This document shows positions 1 to 9,974 of a DNA stretch of 64,000 nucleotides, in pieces; the stretch's first letter is position 1, and each line of letters starts with the position of its first letter. The DNA is from Spiribacter sp. 2438. Lineage in GTDB: Bacteria; Pseudomonadota; Gammaproteobacteria; Nitrococcales; Nitrococcaceae. A program made the position numbers and the translations under genes. The stretch is from the NCBI RefSeq assembly GCF_009676705.1, contig NZ_CP046046.1, forward strand, positions 1,628,501-1,692,500, written 5' to 3'. Under the pieces are notes generated by a model. The model saw nothing but the letters and a program-made list of their open reading frames with translations, did no database searches and was not told where the DNA came from.

Positions 1-822
1 CCACAGACGGGCATTGAGCCGGGCATCGGGGTCGGGTCGCAGCGCCGCCGGCCCAGGCAGTCGCGGCAGAGCGTGGCCATGAATCCCGCTGAGATCGATA
101 AAGCCCCGCGTGGCCGCCGGGTCACCGGCCGGCACCCGAAGCCGCCCCCGCATGCGCTGCTCACCCGCTCGGGCGTCCACCGCGAAGCGCCACTCTCCCG
201 CCGGTGTCTGACGCCAGCGCAGGGCCACCGGGTCGAAGCTCATCTGCACCCCCAGCGGATCGTCCTGAGCCAGCAGACGCGAGTCGCGAATCAGCAGGTG
301 ATCCACGGGCAGATCCCGGAGTACGTCGATAAACCGCTCCAGGGAGACGCCGCGCTGCTGGACTGGCAACGGCAGCAGGCCGGCGAGCCGCCAGGTCTGA
401 TCGGCCTGCCGCCGGGCGGCGACCTCCAGGCCGGAGGCCTCCAGGGAATGCAGTTGAAAGCGTCGCTGCTGGAGGGATGCCCATGGCGAGATCACCAGCG
501 ACAGGGACTGCAGGCGTAACGGCTGACCCTGATCTTCGTCATCGACGTGACGGATCACCACATCAGACAACACCAGACTGGGTCGCCATCCCGCCAGTCT
601 GGCATCCAGTTCGCCGATGGAGAGGTCGGCCCCCAGGTGCCCACTGGCCACCGCCTCCACGCGCTCTACCAGCGCCGGGGCGAAAGCGAATGCCAGACGG
701 ATGCCGGTTAGTGCCACCGCCATGGCCACGACGCAGGCCGCCACCCCGTAAACGAGGACCGCTTTCAGGCGCTCGCCCCGTTGCGGCCAGATCCAGCGTT
801 GCAGAGTCTGGCGAAGGCTCAT
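1..822 (-). CDS. yhdP: YhdP family AsmA-like protein, N-terminal part (cut by window edge)
   Basis: An uninterrupted reading frame runs from an ATG at 822 off the left edge, giving 274 codons without a stop. It starts MSLRQTLQRWIWPQ, followed by one hydrophobic segment at about residues 21-50, then a beta-rich region (GELDARLAGWRPSLVLSDVVI) typical of the AsmA/DUF3971 family. These large envelope proteins span the periplasm as lipid-transfer bridges between inner and outer membrane; YhdP in E. coli takes part in phospholipid transport to the outer membrane. The gene lies 2 bp after rng, the same neighbour as in E. coli and Pseudomonas, which supports YhdP over other AsmA paralogues. The full family protein is usually over 1,200 residues, so most of the gene lies outside the window. 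Confidence 0.85.
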   Translation of the reverse strand, partial: MSLRQTLQRWIWPQRGERLKAVLVYGVAACVVAMAVALTGIRLAFAFAPALVERVEAVASGHLGADLSIGELDARLAGWRPSLVLSDVVIRHVDDEDQGQPLRLQSLSLVISPWASLQQRRFQLHSLEASGLEVAARRQADQTWRLAGLLPLPVQQRGVSLERFIDVLRDLPVDHLLIRDSRLLAQDDPLGVQMSFDPVALRWRQTPAGEWRFAVDARAGEQRMRGRLRVPAGDPAATRGFIDLSGIHGHALPRLPGPAALRPDPDARLNARLW

Positions 823-824
823 GT

Positions 825-2303
825 CTACATCAGCACCACATCGAACTGCTCGATGTTATAGAGCGGTTCAGCCTGGAACTGGATCGGTCGGCCCACGAAC
901 GTCTCGAGTTCGGCAAAGCTGTCGCTTTCCTCGTCGATGGCCCGGTCCACCACCTCCTGGGCGGCCAGCACCAGCAGCTGCGTGACTTCGAACTGACGGG
1001 AGGCGCGAATGATCTCGCGGGCAATCTCGTGCACCACGGTCTCGGCGCTTTTCAGATAACCCCGGCCACCGCAGGTGGGGCATTCCCGGCACAGCACATG
1101 CTGCAACGACTCCCGGGTGCGCTTGCGGGTGATTTCCACCAGCCCGAGTGCGGAGATGCCACTGATTTGGGTGCGGGCATGATCCCGGGCCAGCCCCTTC
1201 TCCAGTGCCCGCAGCACCTGGCGATGATGGTCCGGATCTTCCATGTCGATAAAGTCCACAATGATCATGCCGCCCAGATTGCGCAGGCGCAGCTGCCGGA
1301 CGATGGACTGAGCCGCCTCCAGATTGGTTTTGAACAGGGTTTCTTCCAGCGTCCGATGCCCGACATAACCCCCGGTGTTCACGTCAATGGTGGTCATGGC
1401 TTCGGTCTGATCAATGATCAGATAACCCCCGGATTTCAGGGCCACCCGGCGCTGCAGAGCGCGCTGGATTTCATCCTCGGTGCCGTAGAGGTCGAAAATC
1501 GGCCGCTCGCCGGGGTAATGCTCCAGGCGCGGCAGCAGCTCCGGGAGGAACGCCTCACAGAACGTGCGCATGCGCTCGTGCCCCTCCCGGGAATCCACCC
1601 GGATGCGCTCCACATCATCGCTGGCCAGATCGCGGAGGATACGCAGCATCAGCGGCAGGTCGTCATGCAGTCGGGTCGCGGGCTGGGCCTCCTCCCCGCG
1701 TCGACGGATAGCCGCCCACAACTTCTGCAGAAATTCCCAGTCCCGGGCCAGAGCGCCGGCGTCGACACCCTCGGCCGCGGTTCGCAGGATGCACCCGTGG
1801 GGGCAGTCCGGCCCCATTAACGTCTCAACCATCCCGTGAAGCCGGGAGCGCTCCTCCGGGGCTTCGATCCGGGCTGACAAACCGATCCCCGGCGCATTCA
1901 CCAGCAGCACCATGTAGCGGGATGGAATCGACAGGCGGGTGGTCAGACGCGCGCCCTTGCTGCCGATGGGATCCTTGAGCACCTGCACCAGCAGACTTTG
2001 CTGCTCACGCACCAGCTGCTGGATCGGCGGTGTCTCCGGCGGTGTCTCCGGCACCGTGCCGGCAACATCCGCCTGACCGACGGTCAAGTCGGAAGCATGA
2101 AGAAAAGCGGTGCGATCCAGACCCACCTCGATAAAGGCTGCCTGCATGCCAGGGAGCACCCGGGCGACCTCGCCAAGATAAATGTTGCCCACCAGGCCCC
2201 GGCGCCGGGAACGTTCGATGTGAATTTCCTGGAGGCTGCCGTTATCGAGGACCGCTGCCCGGGTCTCGCGCGGCGTGAGGTTGACCAGGATTTCCTGGCT
2301 CAC
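825..2303 (-). CDS. rng: Ribonuclease G
   Basis: 492-residue RNase E/G family endoribonuclease that matures the 5' end of 16S rRNA and degrades some mRNAs in the cytoplasm. The N-terminus (SQEILVNLTPRETRAAVLD) and the S1 RNA-binding segment (GNIYLGEVARVLPGMQAAFIEVG) match RNase G. The catalytic aspartates are D307 in IDVNTGG and D350 in DFIDM, the same 43-residue spacing as D303/D346 of RNase E. The zinc-link cysteines are in CPTCGG near residue 410. The length fits RNase G, with no C-terminal degradosome scaffold as in RNase E. Its start overlaps the stop of maf by 4 bp, so the two are probably translationally coupled. Confidence 0.97.
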   Translation of the reverse strand: MSQEILVNLTPRETRAAVLDNGSLQEIHIERSRRRGLVGNIYLGEVARVLPGMQAAFIEVGLDRTAFLHASDLTVGQADVAGTVPETPPETPPIQQLVREQQSLLVQVLKDPIGSKGARLTTRLSIPSRYMVLLVNAPGIGLSARIEAPEERSRLHGMVETLMGPDCPHGCILRTAAEGVDAGALARDWEFLQKLWAAIRRRGEEAQPATRLHDDLPLMLRILRDLASDDVERIRVDSREGHERMRTFCEAFLPELLPRLEHYPGERPIFDLYGTEDEIQRALQRRVALKSGGYLIIDQTEAMTTIDVNTGGYVGHRTLEETLFKTNLEAAQSIVRQLRLRNLGGMIIVDFIDMEDPDHHRQVLRALEKGLARDHARTQISGISALGLVEITRKRTRESLQHVLCRECPTCGGRGYLKSAETVVHEIAREIIRASRQFEVTQLLVLAAQEVVDRAIDEESDSFAELETFVGRPIQFQAEPLYNIEQFDVVLM

Positions 2304-2914
2304 TGCTCCGCCGACCAGCCAACCTGGTAGTCAATGCCGAAGTCAGTCAGCAAGTCGTGGGTTTCGAACATCGGCAGGCCCATGACGCCAGTGTAGCTGC
2401 CTTCAAGCTGCTCGATGAATACCCCGCCACGACCCTGAATGCCATAGCCACCGGCCTTGTCCACCGGCTCGCCGCTGCGCCAGTAGGCGTCGACCTCGCC
2501 AGGCAGGAGTGGACGCAGGGTAACCGTGCTCAGCGACAGGCGCGTGGCCTCGTAGCTGTCGTCCACCAGTGCCACGCCGGTCAGCACACGGTGACTGCGC
2601 CCGGCGAGCCGCTGCAGCATGGCCGCCGCCTCGGCCTGACTGCCCGGTTTGCCAAGGACCTCGTCTTCCAGCACCACGGCGGTGTCGGCGCCCAGCACCG
2701 GCCGATCGGAGCCGGAAGGTCGTGACGCCAGTCCGGCGCGCGCCTTTTCCAGCGCCAGCCGCACCACGAAGACCTCCGGGGTTTCCTCCTCATTCACCGC
2801 CTCGTCAACGCCCTGGTGGAGGGTTTCAAAGCGCACACCCATGCGCTGGAGAATCTCGTGCCGCCGGGGAGACGTCGAGGCGAGATAGAGATCGGGATGT
2901 TCAGGGTCCGGCAT
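2300..2914 (-). CDS. maf: Maf family nucleoside triphosphate pyrophosphatase (YhdE type)
   Basis: 204 residues. Maf proteins hydrolyse non-canonical or excess nucleoside triphosphates to monophosphates. The family signature is clear: LASTSPRR at the N-terminus, VLGADTAVVL with the catalytic Asp, and DKAGGYGIQG near residue 155. The DKAG-YGIQG form and the position before rng point to the dTTP/UTP-specific YhdE branch rather than the m7GTP-specific YceF branch. A strong AAGGAGG lies 6 nt before the ATG, which fixes the start. Confidence 0.93.
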   Translation of the reverse strand: MPDPEHPDLYLASTSPRRHEILQRMGVRFETLHQGVDEAVNEEETPEVFVVRLALEKARAGLASRPSGSDRPVLGADTAVVLEDEVLGKPGSQAEAAAMLQRLAGRSHRVLTGVALVDDSYEATRLSLSTVTLRPLLPGEVDAYWRSGEPVDKAGGYGIQGRGGVFIEQLEGSYTGVMGLPMFETHDLLTDFGIDYQVGWSAEQ

Positions 2915-2941
2915 CGTAGCCTCCTTGCATGGACGGGCCGT

Positions 2942-3409
2942 TCAGGCCCGGTGATAGGGATGCCCGGAAAGCAGCGTCCAGGCGCGGTAAAGCTGCTCGG
3001 CCACCACCACCCGGACCAGCATGTGCGGCAGGGTCAGCGCCGATAGCGACCAGCGGCGCTCGGCCGCCCGCTTGACCGCGGGATCCAACCCGTCCGCGCC
3101 CCCAATCAGGAACGCCAGATCCTGGCCCTGCTGCATGGCATCGTCCAGATAGTCTGCCAGATCCCGGGTCGACCATTGCTGCCCCCGTTCATCCAGGGCC
3201 ACCAGACGGGCCCCGCCGGCCGCTGACTGCAGGGCTTGCCACTCCTGGGCACGGGCGCGGTCCAGGTCGCCACCCCGCCGTGCCGCCCCCGGGTTGACCG
3301 CGTGCAGCCCCAGAGGAAGGTGTCGAGGCATGCGCCCGGCGAACTCGTCGAATCCGGTCTGGACCCAGGCCGGTGGTCGGCGGCCCACCGCCACCACATC
3401 AAGCCGCAC
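2942..3409 (-). CDS. rlmH: 23S rRNA (pseudouridine1915-N3)-methyltransferase RlmH
   Basis: 155 residues, the usual size for this SPOUT methyltransferase, which methylates pseudouridine 1915 in helix 69 of 23S rRNA on the assembled ribosome. The SAM-binding knot motif LIGGADGLDP and the C-terminal LPHMLVRVVVAEQLYRAW...GHPYHRA are diagnostic. The start codon is GTG (RLDVVAVGRR follows), with GGAG of the preceding rsfS end as ribosome-binding site; only 3 bp separate it from the rsfS stop. The pair is conserved in Gammaproteobacteria. Confidence 0.97.
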   Translation of the reverse strand: MRLDVVAVGRRPPAWVQTGFDEFAGRMPRHLPLGLHAVNPGAARRGGDLDRARAQEWQALQSAAGGARLVALDERGQQWSTRDLADYLDDAMQQGQDLAFLIGGADGLDPAVKRAAERRWSLSALTLPHMLVRVVVAEQLYRAWTLLSGHPYHRA

Positions 3410-3412
3410 CCG

Positions 3413-3799
3413 TCACTCTCCGGGCTCGGTTTCGGAGGGAACGTCAGGATCGGATTCGCCCTCTTCCACCGCCCAGATCCGCTCCAGGCGGTAAAAATCT
3501 CTGACATCTTCCAGCATGACGTGGGTAACCACGTCACCGAGATCCACCAGAACCCATTCGCTGCCCTCAAGGCCCTCCACCCCCAACGGACGCTGGTCCC
3601 GGTCACGGGCAGCCTCAATCACCGACTCGGCGATGGAGCGAACATGACGCCTTGAGTTGCCGGAAGCGAACAGCATGTAGTCGGTGATGGCGGTCTTGCC
3701 CCGCACATCAATCAGTCGCGGGTTAACGGCCTTCATGTCCTCCAGCGCCGTTTCCACGCAGTGACGGAGATCCTCGGATGACTGAATGGTTTTAGTCAT
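3413..3799 (-). CDS. rsfS: Ribosomal silencing factor RsfS
   Basis: 128 residues. RsfS binds ribosomal protein L14 and blocks subunit joining when nutrients are low. I place the start at MTKTIQSSEDL (3799) because the family begins here; the open frame upstream is GC-driven extension into nadD. Family segments include GKTAITDYMLFASGNSRRH and EWVLVDLGDVVTHVM, followed by an acidic tail (EEGESDPDVPSETEPGE). A GGGAGG lies about 13 nt upstream, a rather long spacing. It sits between nadD and rlmH as in Pseudomonas and E. coli. Confidence 0.95.
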   Translation of the reverse strand: MTKTIQSSEDLRHCVETALEDMKAVNPRLIDVRGKTAITDYMLFASGNSRRHVRSIAESVIEAARDRDQRPLGVEGLEGSEWVLVDLGDVVTHVMLEDVRDFYRLERIWAVEEGESDPDVPSETEPGE

Positions 3800-3831
3800 G
3801 ATGCGTCTGCATCCTCCCGGGCATGTCGCCC

Positions 3832-4497
3832 TTACTGCTGGGGATAACCGTAGCCCCGGCACCTTGATAGCGCGGTCCAGACCCGGTCCGGTACCAACCC
3901 GCGGACTGAATACCCCTGGGCCAGGGACCGGCGCAACGCCGTCGCGGAAATCTCCAGCTGTGAAACCGGCTGGAACCAAACACGGCCCGCCGGCGACCGG
4001 CGAAGTTCAGCCGGGTTCACGGCCCGTCGGGCCGTCAGCCAGCCGGCCAGCGTGTCCGACCACCCACCGCCGGCATCGCCGCCCCGGGTGGTCACCACCA
4101 GATGCGCCAGGCCGGTCAGCTCCCGCCAGCGATGCCACTGCGTCAGGCCGCGGAATGCGTCGCTGCCCATGATGAAACAGAGGGGCCGACGGGGACCCAG
4201 GTCACGCCTGAGCGATGCCAGCGTGTCCGCCGTGTAGGACGCACCGGCCCGGCGCAGTTCCCGGTCATCAACCACCAGACCCGGCACGTCTTCCACGGCC
4301 AGTCGCAATAGCCGACAGCGCAATGCCGCATCGGCGCGAGGCTGGGATCGGTGGGGCGGGACGCTCACCGGCACCATCCTGACCTCGGAGAGCCCGAGGG
4401 CCTGCAATAACTCGACGGCAGGACGGATATGGCCCCAATGGACCGGGTCGAAGGTTCCACCCAGCACCGCCACCGGCGAACCGCCGGTGTCCGTCAT
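3832..4497 (-). CDS. nadD: Nicotinate-mononucleotide adenylyltransferase
   Basis: 221 residues. It joins nicotinate mononucleotide and ATP to form deamido-NAD, the next-to-last step of NAD synthesis. The nucleotidyltransferase motif [11 protein letters not shown] is at residues about 14-24 and the second motif [13 protein letters not shown] near the C-terminus is complete. [17 protein letters not shown] matches the substrate-binding segment. Its start overlaps the stop of proA by 4 bp. Confidence 0.97.
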   Translation of the reverse strand: MTDTGGSPVAVLGGTFDPVHWGHIRPAVELLQALGLSEVRMVPVSVPPHRSQPRADAALRCRLLRLAVEDVPGLVVDDRELRRAGASYTADTLASLRRDLGPRRPLCFIMGSDAFRGLTQWHRWRELTGLAHLVVTTRGGDAGGGWSDTLAGWLTARRAVNPAELRRSPAGRVWFQPVSQLEISATALRRSLAQGYSVRGLVPDRVWTALSRCRGYGYPQQ

Positions 4498-5777
4498 TCG
4501 CGAATGTGCCCTTCGCCGAGCACGATGTATTTCTGGGTGGTGAGACCCTCAAGGCCCACCGGACCGCGCACATGAAGCCGGTCGGTACTGATTCCGATCT
4601 CGGCGCCGAGGCCATACTCGAACCCGTCCGCAAACCGGGTGGAGGCATTCACCATCACCGAGCTGGAGTCCACCTCGCGCAGAAAACGCTCGGCGCTGGG
4701 CTGATGGCTGGTCACGATGGCCTCGGTGTGACCGGAGGAGTGCCGGGCGATATGGGCCATGGCCTCATCCAGGCCATCGACCACCCGCACGGACAGAATG
4801 GGGGCGAGATACTCGGTGTCCCAGTCGGCGTCAACGGCGGGCGTCATGGACGGCACCAGGCGCCGGCTCTGCTCGCAGCCCCGGACCTCGACCCCCAGTT
4901 CGTCGAAGCGGGCCTGCAGGCGCGGCAACAGCTCCGCGGCCACCCGCGTGTCCACCAGCAGTGTCTCGAGGGTGTTGCAGGTGCCGTAACGCTGGGACTT
5001 GGCATTCACCACCACCCGTTCGGCCATATCCAGATCCGCGGCGCCGTCCACGAAGCAATGGCAAATGCCGTCCAGGTGCTTGATCATGGGAACGGTGGCC
5101 TCACGCATAATGCGCTCGATCAGCCCCTTGCCGCCCCGGGGCACCAGCACGTCCACAAGATCGGACAGGGTGATCAGTGCACCCACGGCGGCCCGATCCG
5201 TGGTCTCCACCACCTGAACCGCCGTGCGGGGCAGCCCGACACTCTCGAGGCCCGTGGCAATGCAGGCCGCAATGGCCTGATTGGAGTGCTGCGCCTCGGA
5301 TCCGCCCCGGAGAATGCAGGCATTGCCGGATTTCAGGCACAGTGCGGCCGCGTCGGCGGTCACATTGGGACGCGACTCGTAAATAATTCCGACCACGCCG
5401 AGGGGGACCCGCATGCGGCCGACGCGGATGCCCGACGGCATGGGGTTGAGGTTCTCGATGGCGCCCACCGGATCCGGCAGGGCCGCCACCTGCTCCAGGC
5501 CTGTCGCCATCGCCTCGATCCGCGACCCATCCAGGGCCAGTCGATCCAGCAGCGCCTCGTCAAGACCGTTTTCGCGGCCTGCGGCCAGATCGCGGGCATT
5601 GGCTTCCTGCAGTTGCGGAGCCGCCTGACGAATCGCTTCCGCCATGGCTTTCAGAGCCGCGCTGCGAATCCCGCTGTCGCTGGCCGCCAGCACCGATGCC
5701 GCGTCCCTGGCCTGACGCCCCAGGGCACGAACATATTCAGCGATATCATCTCCGGCGGCGGCTTCCCTTACCTGCAT
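4494..5777 (-). CDS. proA: Gamma-glutamyl phosphate reductase
   Basis: NADPH-dependent reduction of gamma-glutamyl phosphate to glutamate semialdehyde, the second step of proline synthesis. I start the gene at [11 protein letters not shown] (5777; 427 residues), preceded by GGAG about 8-9 nt upstream; the longer frame to 5855 would run into hol[24 protein letters not shown] is typical of the family, and the conserved active-site cysteine lies in DGICHCFVD. The end [20 protein letters not shown] is a strong ProA signature. The proA-nadD-rsfS-rlmH order is known from Pseudomonas. The first enzyme, ProB, is not in this window. Confidence 0.97.
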   Translation of the reverse strand: MQVREAAAGDDIAEYVRALGRQARDAASVLAASDSGIRSAALKAMAEAIRQAAPQLQEANARDLAAGRENGLDEALLDRLALDGSRIEAMATGLEQVAALPDPVGAIENLNPMPSGIRVGRMRVPLGVVGIIYESRPNVTADAAALCLKSGNACILRGGSEAQHSNQAIAACIATGLESVGLPRTAVQVVETTDRAAVGALITLSDLVDVLVPRGGKGLIERIMREATVPMIKHLDGICHCFVDGAADLDMAERVVVNAKSQRYGTCNTLETLLVDTRVAAELLPRLQARFDELGVEVRGCEQSRRLVPSMTPAVDADWDTEYLAPILSVRVVDGLDEAMAHIARHSSGHTEAIVTSHQPSAERFLREVDSSSVMVNASTRFADGFEYGLGAEIGISTDRLHVRGPVGLEGLTTQKYIVLGEGHIRE

Positions 5778-5797
5778 CTCAATGCTCTCCAGTCCTG

Positions 5798-6817
5798 TTA
5801 GTGAGGCGCGGAAATCCGCGCCATGTCGGTCGCCAATTCTATCAGTTCGTCCCACGGACGCCGTCGCTCCGCGCCCTTGAGCACCCGATCCACGGCGGCG
5901 GCCCGCGCCAGCAACGCTGGCCAGGCGTCATCCGGCGCAAAATGGGCCAGACGCTGCAGTCGACTCTGCCGGTTTTTCCAGACCCGATGCCGCCGCAGCA
6001 CCGCCTGACTGTCGGCGCCACCGCCACCAGCAGCCTGGAGCTCCGCCAGTACCCGCAGATCACGGCTGAGCCCCCAGAGCACGAGAACCGGTTCCTCTCC
6101 CTCGGCCCGCAGTCGTCGAAGCACCCGCATCGTGCGGGACACGTCGCCTTCCAGAACCGCATCCGGGAGATCAAACACCGCAAAGCGTGCCCCGTCCGCG
6201 ACGGCCTCCCGCACCCGGTCCGCACCCAACGGCTGATCGCCGCCGAGCAGCCGCAGTTTGTCGATCTCCTGGGCGACCGCCAGCAGGTTGCCCTCGTTAC
6301 GCTCCGCCAGCACCGACACTGCATCGGCATCCAGGGCAAGCCCCCGCGACCGGGCGCGGCGGCTGATCCAGGTGCTGAGCTCCTGACGCTTCACCGGCCA
6401 TGCATAACTCATGACGCCAGCCTGGGCCATCGCGCCGGCCCAGGCACTTTTCCGTTGTGCCGGCTCCAGCTTGCCGCAGATCAACACCAGCACCACGTCC
6501 GTCGGTGGTGCCGCCGCATAGTCCTTCAATGCCGCCGCGCCCTCCTTGCCGGGGCGTCCCCCTGGCAGGCGCACTTCCACCAGACGGCGCTGACTGAACA
6601 GCGACAGGCTCCGAGCAACGTCCTGTAGGCGCTTCCAGTCGAACTGACCATCGGCATGCAGCACTTCCCGTTCGTCAAAGCCCTGTTCCCTGACCTGTTG
6701 GCGCAGGTCATCCAGGGCTTCTTCCACCAGTAGCGGCTCCTCCCCGGCCAGCAGGTACACCGGATCCGGGCCCTTCGCCACACGGCTGGACAGCTGATCG
6801 ATGCGCACCTCGGGCAT
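5798..6817 (-). CDS. holA: DNA polymerase III subunit delta
   Basis: 339 residues, the usual length. The delta subunit opens the beta sliding clamp within the clamp-loader complex. The start [30 protein letters not shown] is typical, as are [40 protein letters not shown] in the middle and the C-terminal helical domain ([21 protein letters not shown]). It ends 20 bp before proA and starts 6 bp after lptE. Confidence 0.96.
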   Translation of the reverse strand: MPEVRIDQLSSRVAKGPDPVYLLAGEEPLLVEEALDDLRQQVREQGFDEREVLHADGQFDWKRLQDVARSLSLFSQRRLVEVRLPGGRPGKEGAAALKDYAAAPPTDVVLVLICGKLEPAQRKSAWAGAMAQAGVMSYAWPVKRQELSTWISRRARSRGLALDADAVSVLAERNEGNLLAVAQEIDKLRLLGGDQPLGADRVREAVADGARFAVFDLPDAVLEGDVSRTMRVLRRLRAEGEEPVLVLWGLSRDLRVLAELQAAGGGGADSQAVLRRHRVWKNRQSRLQRLAHFAPDDAWPALLARAAAVDRVLKGAERRRPWDELIELATDMARISAPH

Positions 6818-6823
6818 GACGGC

Positions 6824-7339
6824 TCAGAGGCTCCGGGCCACTCGGCTCAACATCAGACGGATGGCATCATCCCGAAGATCCGCTGCCAGCGCGTCTTCCT
6901 CGGCCTCGCTGGCCTGCAGGTTGTCCGGATCCACCGGGTAAGCGCCCCGGGTGGTCACCGTCTGCAGGGGACCAGCGGTGGCTTCCGGTGGCGCTTCGCC
7001 GCCGGGGCGAACCCGGAATCGAAGCCGGTAGGTGACCTCGCGCTCGGTGGCAAACCCGCGGTCATCGGTGGCGACGGTTCGGCGGCTTCGGCTGGCGTCA
7101 GCGACTTCCACCACCAGCCGCGCCTGGGCGGCATCCGACACAACGCGAGCCCCCAGATTCGCGAGCTCGCTGCTGACCCGTTCCCCCAAACGACTGCCCG
7201 TGTCTCCGGTCACCTGCACCGGCACGTCGGCCAGGCCGCCACCAACGGTGCCTCGAAGCTGCCAACCACAGCCCGCCAACAGCACCACCAGCAGGCAGGC
7301 AACCAGTCGTTGCAGCGCCACCGGGCCGACCCGTGTCAC
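6824..7339 (-). CDS. lptE: LPS-assembly lipoprotein LptE
   Basis: 171 residues. The N-terminus carries a lipoprotein signal peptide with lipobox LAGC (cysteine at about residue 24), followed by GWQLRG, typical of LptE. LptE sits as a plug inside the LptD outer-membrane channel that inserts lipopolysaccharide. The body is poorly conserved, as usual for this family, so the call rests on the lipobox and on the invariant leuS-lptE-holA order. Its start overlaps the leuS stop by 4 bp. Confidence 0.92.
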   Translation of the reverse strand: MTRVGPVALQRLVACLLVVLLAGCGWQLRGTVGGGLADVPVQVTGDTGSRLGERVSSELANLGARVVSDAAQARLVVEVADASRSRRTVATDDRGFATEREVTYRLRFRVRPGGEAPPEATAGPLQTVTTRGAYPVDPDNLQASEAEEDALAADLRDDAIRLMLSRVARSL

Positions 7340-9927
7340 TTGGCCACCACATTCACCAGGCGGCCGGGCACGACGATGACCCGCTGCACGGCCCCGTCAC
7401 CCAGGAACCGCTGGACGTTTTCGTCCTCCAGCGCCGCTTCGCGGATGACCGCTTCCGCCGCGTCCGCCGCCACCCGAATACGGCTGCGCAGCTTGCCGTT
7501 GACCTGCACCACCAGATCCAGGGTTTCCCGGGCCAGCGCCGACTCATCAACCACCGGCCAGGGCTGGTCAACCGCCGCGCCGGCCTGCCCCAATGCCTGC
7601 CAGAGGGAGTGACTCAGGTGCGGCGTGATGGGCTGAAGGAGCAGCACGATTGCCTCCAGCGCCTCCTGACGCAGGCCGCGGGCGGCGTCGCCCTCGGTGT
7701 CATAGCGCCCCAGGGCGTTACACAGCTCCATGACCGCGGCAATGGCGGTGTTGAAGGTATACCGTCGACCCAGGTCATCGGTGACCTTGGCAATGGTTTC
7801 GTGCAGCTTGCGTCGCAGCTCGGCACCTGCCTCGTCCAGGGAGTCGCTGCGACCGGCCGGCACCGGCCCTGCCTGGACGTGATCCAGCACCAGGCCATAC
7901 AGACGCCGCAGAAACCGCGACGCACCCTCGACGCCGCTGTCCTGCCATTCCAGCGCCTGATCCGGCGGCGCGGCAAACATGGTAAACAGCCGCACGGTGT
8001 CGGCGCCGAAGCGCTCAACCAGGGTCTCGGGATCCTCACCATTGTTCTTGGACTTGGACATGGTCGTCCAGCCGGTGCACACCAGTTCGACGCCATCGGC
8101 GCGGCGGGTCGCCCGAAGAATACGACCCTTGGCATCCCGCTGGATATCCACCTCGGACGGCGCCACCCAGACCCGGCCCTCGGTGTCACTGTCGAAGTAA
8201 AACGCCTCCGCGAGCACCATCCCCTGACAGAGCAGGTTGGTCGCCGGCTCGTCGCTGCTGACCAGCCCCTGATCCCGCATCAATTTGTGCCAGAAGCGGA
8301 AATACAGCAGGTGCATGACGGCATGCTCAATGCCGCCGATGTACTGATCCACCGGCAGCCAGTGATTGGCCCGCGGGTCGAGGATGTCGTCGGCGTCCGG
8401 AGAGCAGTAGCGGGCGTAGTACCAGGACGACTCGACAAACGTGTCGAAGGTGTCGGTCTCACGCTCCGCCTCGCCCCCACAGGTCGGGCAGGTCACCCGG
8501 CGCCAGTCCGGATCCGTTTTCAGCGGGGACTTGACGCCAGTGAAGCTGACTGACTCCGGCAGGGTGACGGGCAGGTCCGCTTCCGGCACCGGCACGGCCC
8601 CACAATCGGGACAATGAATCACCGGGATCGGACAGCCCCAGTATCGCTGCCGGGATACCCCCCAGTCCCGCAACCGGTAATTGGTGCGGCGTTCGCCGAT
8701 TCCCCGGGCCTCGAGATGGTCGGCGATGGCATTGAAGGCCGTGGTGAAATCCAGGCCGCTGAATTCGCCGGCATCCACCGTGACCAGATTGTCCTTGGCC
8801 GCCCAGGGCTCTGCCTGCACATCAATGGCGGTGCCGTCCGCCGGCCCCACGGCCTGACGAATGGGCAGTCCATACCGGGTGGCGAATTCGTGGTCACGGG
8901 CGTCGTGAGCCGGCACCGCCATGATGGCGCCGGTGCCGTATCCCATCAGCACGAAGTTGGCGACCCACACGGGAATGCGTTCTCCGGACAGGGGGTTAAT
9001 GGCCTCCACCCCCAGGGGCATGCCCTTCTTCTCGAGCTTTTCCAGCGCCTCTTCGGTCACCGCGCCACGACGGATCTCGTCCAGAAAAGCGGCCACGTCC
9101 GGGTCCCGCTCGCCGGCCGCCACGGCCAGCGGATGGTCCGCGGCCACGGCCATGTAGGTCGCACCGTAGAGCGTATCCGGGCGGGTGGTGTAAACCCGCA
9201 GTGGCTCGCCGCCCTCGGCCAGGGCAAAGTCCAGCTCGACGCCCTCGGAGCGACCAATCCAGTTGCGCTGCATGGTCTTGACCGCCTCGGGCCAGCCGGG
9301 CAGATCGTCCAGACCGTCCAGGAGTTCATCGGCATAGGCGGTAATGCGAACGAACCACTGGGGAATCTCCCGGCGCTCCACCAGCGCCCCGGATCGCCAG
9401 CCGCGGCCGTCCACCACCTGCTCGTTGGCCAGCACGGTCTGGTCCACCGGATCCCAGTTCACCACCGCCTTGGCCCGGTAAACCAGGCCCTCCCGGAGCA
9501 GGCGGGTAAACATGAGCTGCTCCCAGCGATAGTAGTCAGGCGAGCAGGTGGTGACTTCACGATCCCAGTCATAGCCATACCCCATGCGCTGAAGCTGTCG
9601 GCGCATGTGAGCGATGTTTTCGTAGGTCCACTTGGCCGGCGGCACGCCTCGCTTGATGGCCGCATTCTCGGCGGGCAGGCCGAACGCATCCCAGCCCATG
9701 GGCTGCAGGACATTACGCCCCTGCATGCGCTGAAAGCGACTGATTACGTCCCCGATGGTGTAATTGCGTACGTGCCCCATGTGCAGCCGCCCGCTCGGGT
9801 ACGGCAGCATGGACAGGCAGTAATAAGTGGGCTGGTGAGGATCTTCGGTGACCCGGAAGGTGCCTTGGGCATCCCACCAGGATTGCGCGGCCTGCTCGAT
9901 GTCAGTGGGGTTGTAGTGTGCTTCCAT
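7336..9927 (-). CDS. leuS: Leucyl-tRNA synthetase
   Basis: 863 residues from MEAHYNPTDIEQAAQ (start 9927); the open frame continues further upstream, but this is the family start. It is a class I synthetase with HMGH at residues 49-52 (HIGH motif) and MSKSK beginning at residue 623 (KMSKS motif, with Thr in the first position). The zinc-type cysteines (CPDCGAVPVP and CPTCGGEAERET) and the CP1 editing domain (TTRPDTLYGATY) are all present. It charges tRNA-Leu and edits mischarged products. Confidence 0.98.
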   Translation of the reverse strand: MEAHYNPTDIEQAAQSWWDAQGTFRVTEDPHQPTYYCLSMLPYPSGRLHMGHVRNYTIGDVISRFQRMQGRNVLQPMGWDAFGLPAENAAIKRGVPPAKWTYENIAHMRRQLQRMGYGYDWDREVTTCSPDYYRWEQLMFTRLLREGLVYRAKAVVNWDPVDQTVLANEQVVDGRGWRSGALVERREIPQWFVRITAYADELLDGLDDLPGWPEAVKTMQRNWIGRSEGVELDFALAEGGEPLRVYTTRPDTLYGATYMAVAADHPLAVAAGERDPDVAAFLDEIRRGAVTEEALEKLEKKGMPLGVEAINPLSGERIPVWVANFVLMGYGTGAIMAVPAHDARDHEFATRYGLPIRQAVGPADGTAIDVQAEPWAAKDNLVTVDAGEFSGLDFTTAFNAIADHLEARGIGERRTNYRLRDWGVSRQRYWGCPIPVIHCPDCGAVPVPEADLPVTLPESVSFTGVKSPLKTDPDWRRVTCPTCGGEAERETDTFDTFVESSWYYARYCSPDADDILDPRANHWLPVDQYIGGIEHAVMHLLYFRFWHKLMRDQGLVSSDEPATNLLCQGMVLAEAFYFDSDTEGRVWVAPSEVDIQRDAKGRILRATRRADGVELVCTGWTTMSKSKNNGEDPETLVERFGADTVRLFTMFAAPPDQALEWQDSGVEGASRFLRRLYGLVLDHVQAGPVPAGRSDSLDEAGAELRRKLHETIAKVTDDLGRRYTFNTAIAAVMELCNALGRYDTEGDAARGLRQEALEAIVLLLQPITPHLSHSLWQALGQAGAAVDQPWPVVDESALARETLDLVVQVNGKLRSRIRVAADAAEAVIREAALEDENVQRFLGDGAVQRVIVVPGRLVNVVAK

Positions 9928-9974
9928 GGCGCCAGAGGATACCCCGGCGCCCTGTCCAATTGCACCCGGACCGG

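Noticed and set aside
73..519. 148-codon plus-strand frame at the left edge
   Set aside because: The minus-strand frame over the same bases runs unbroken from an ATG at 822 to the edge and looks like YhdP.
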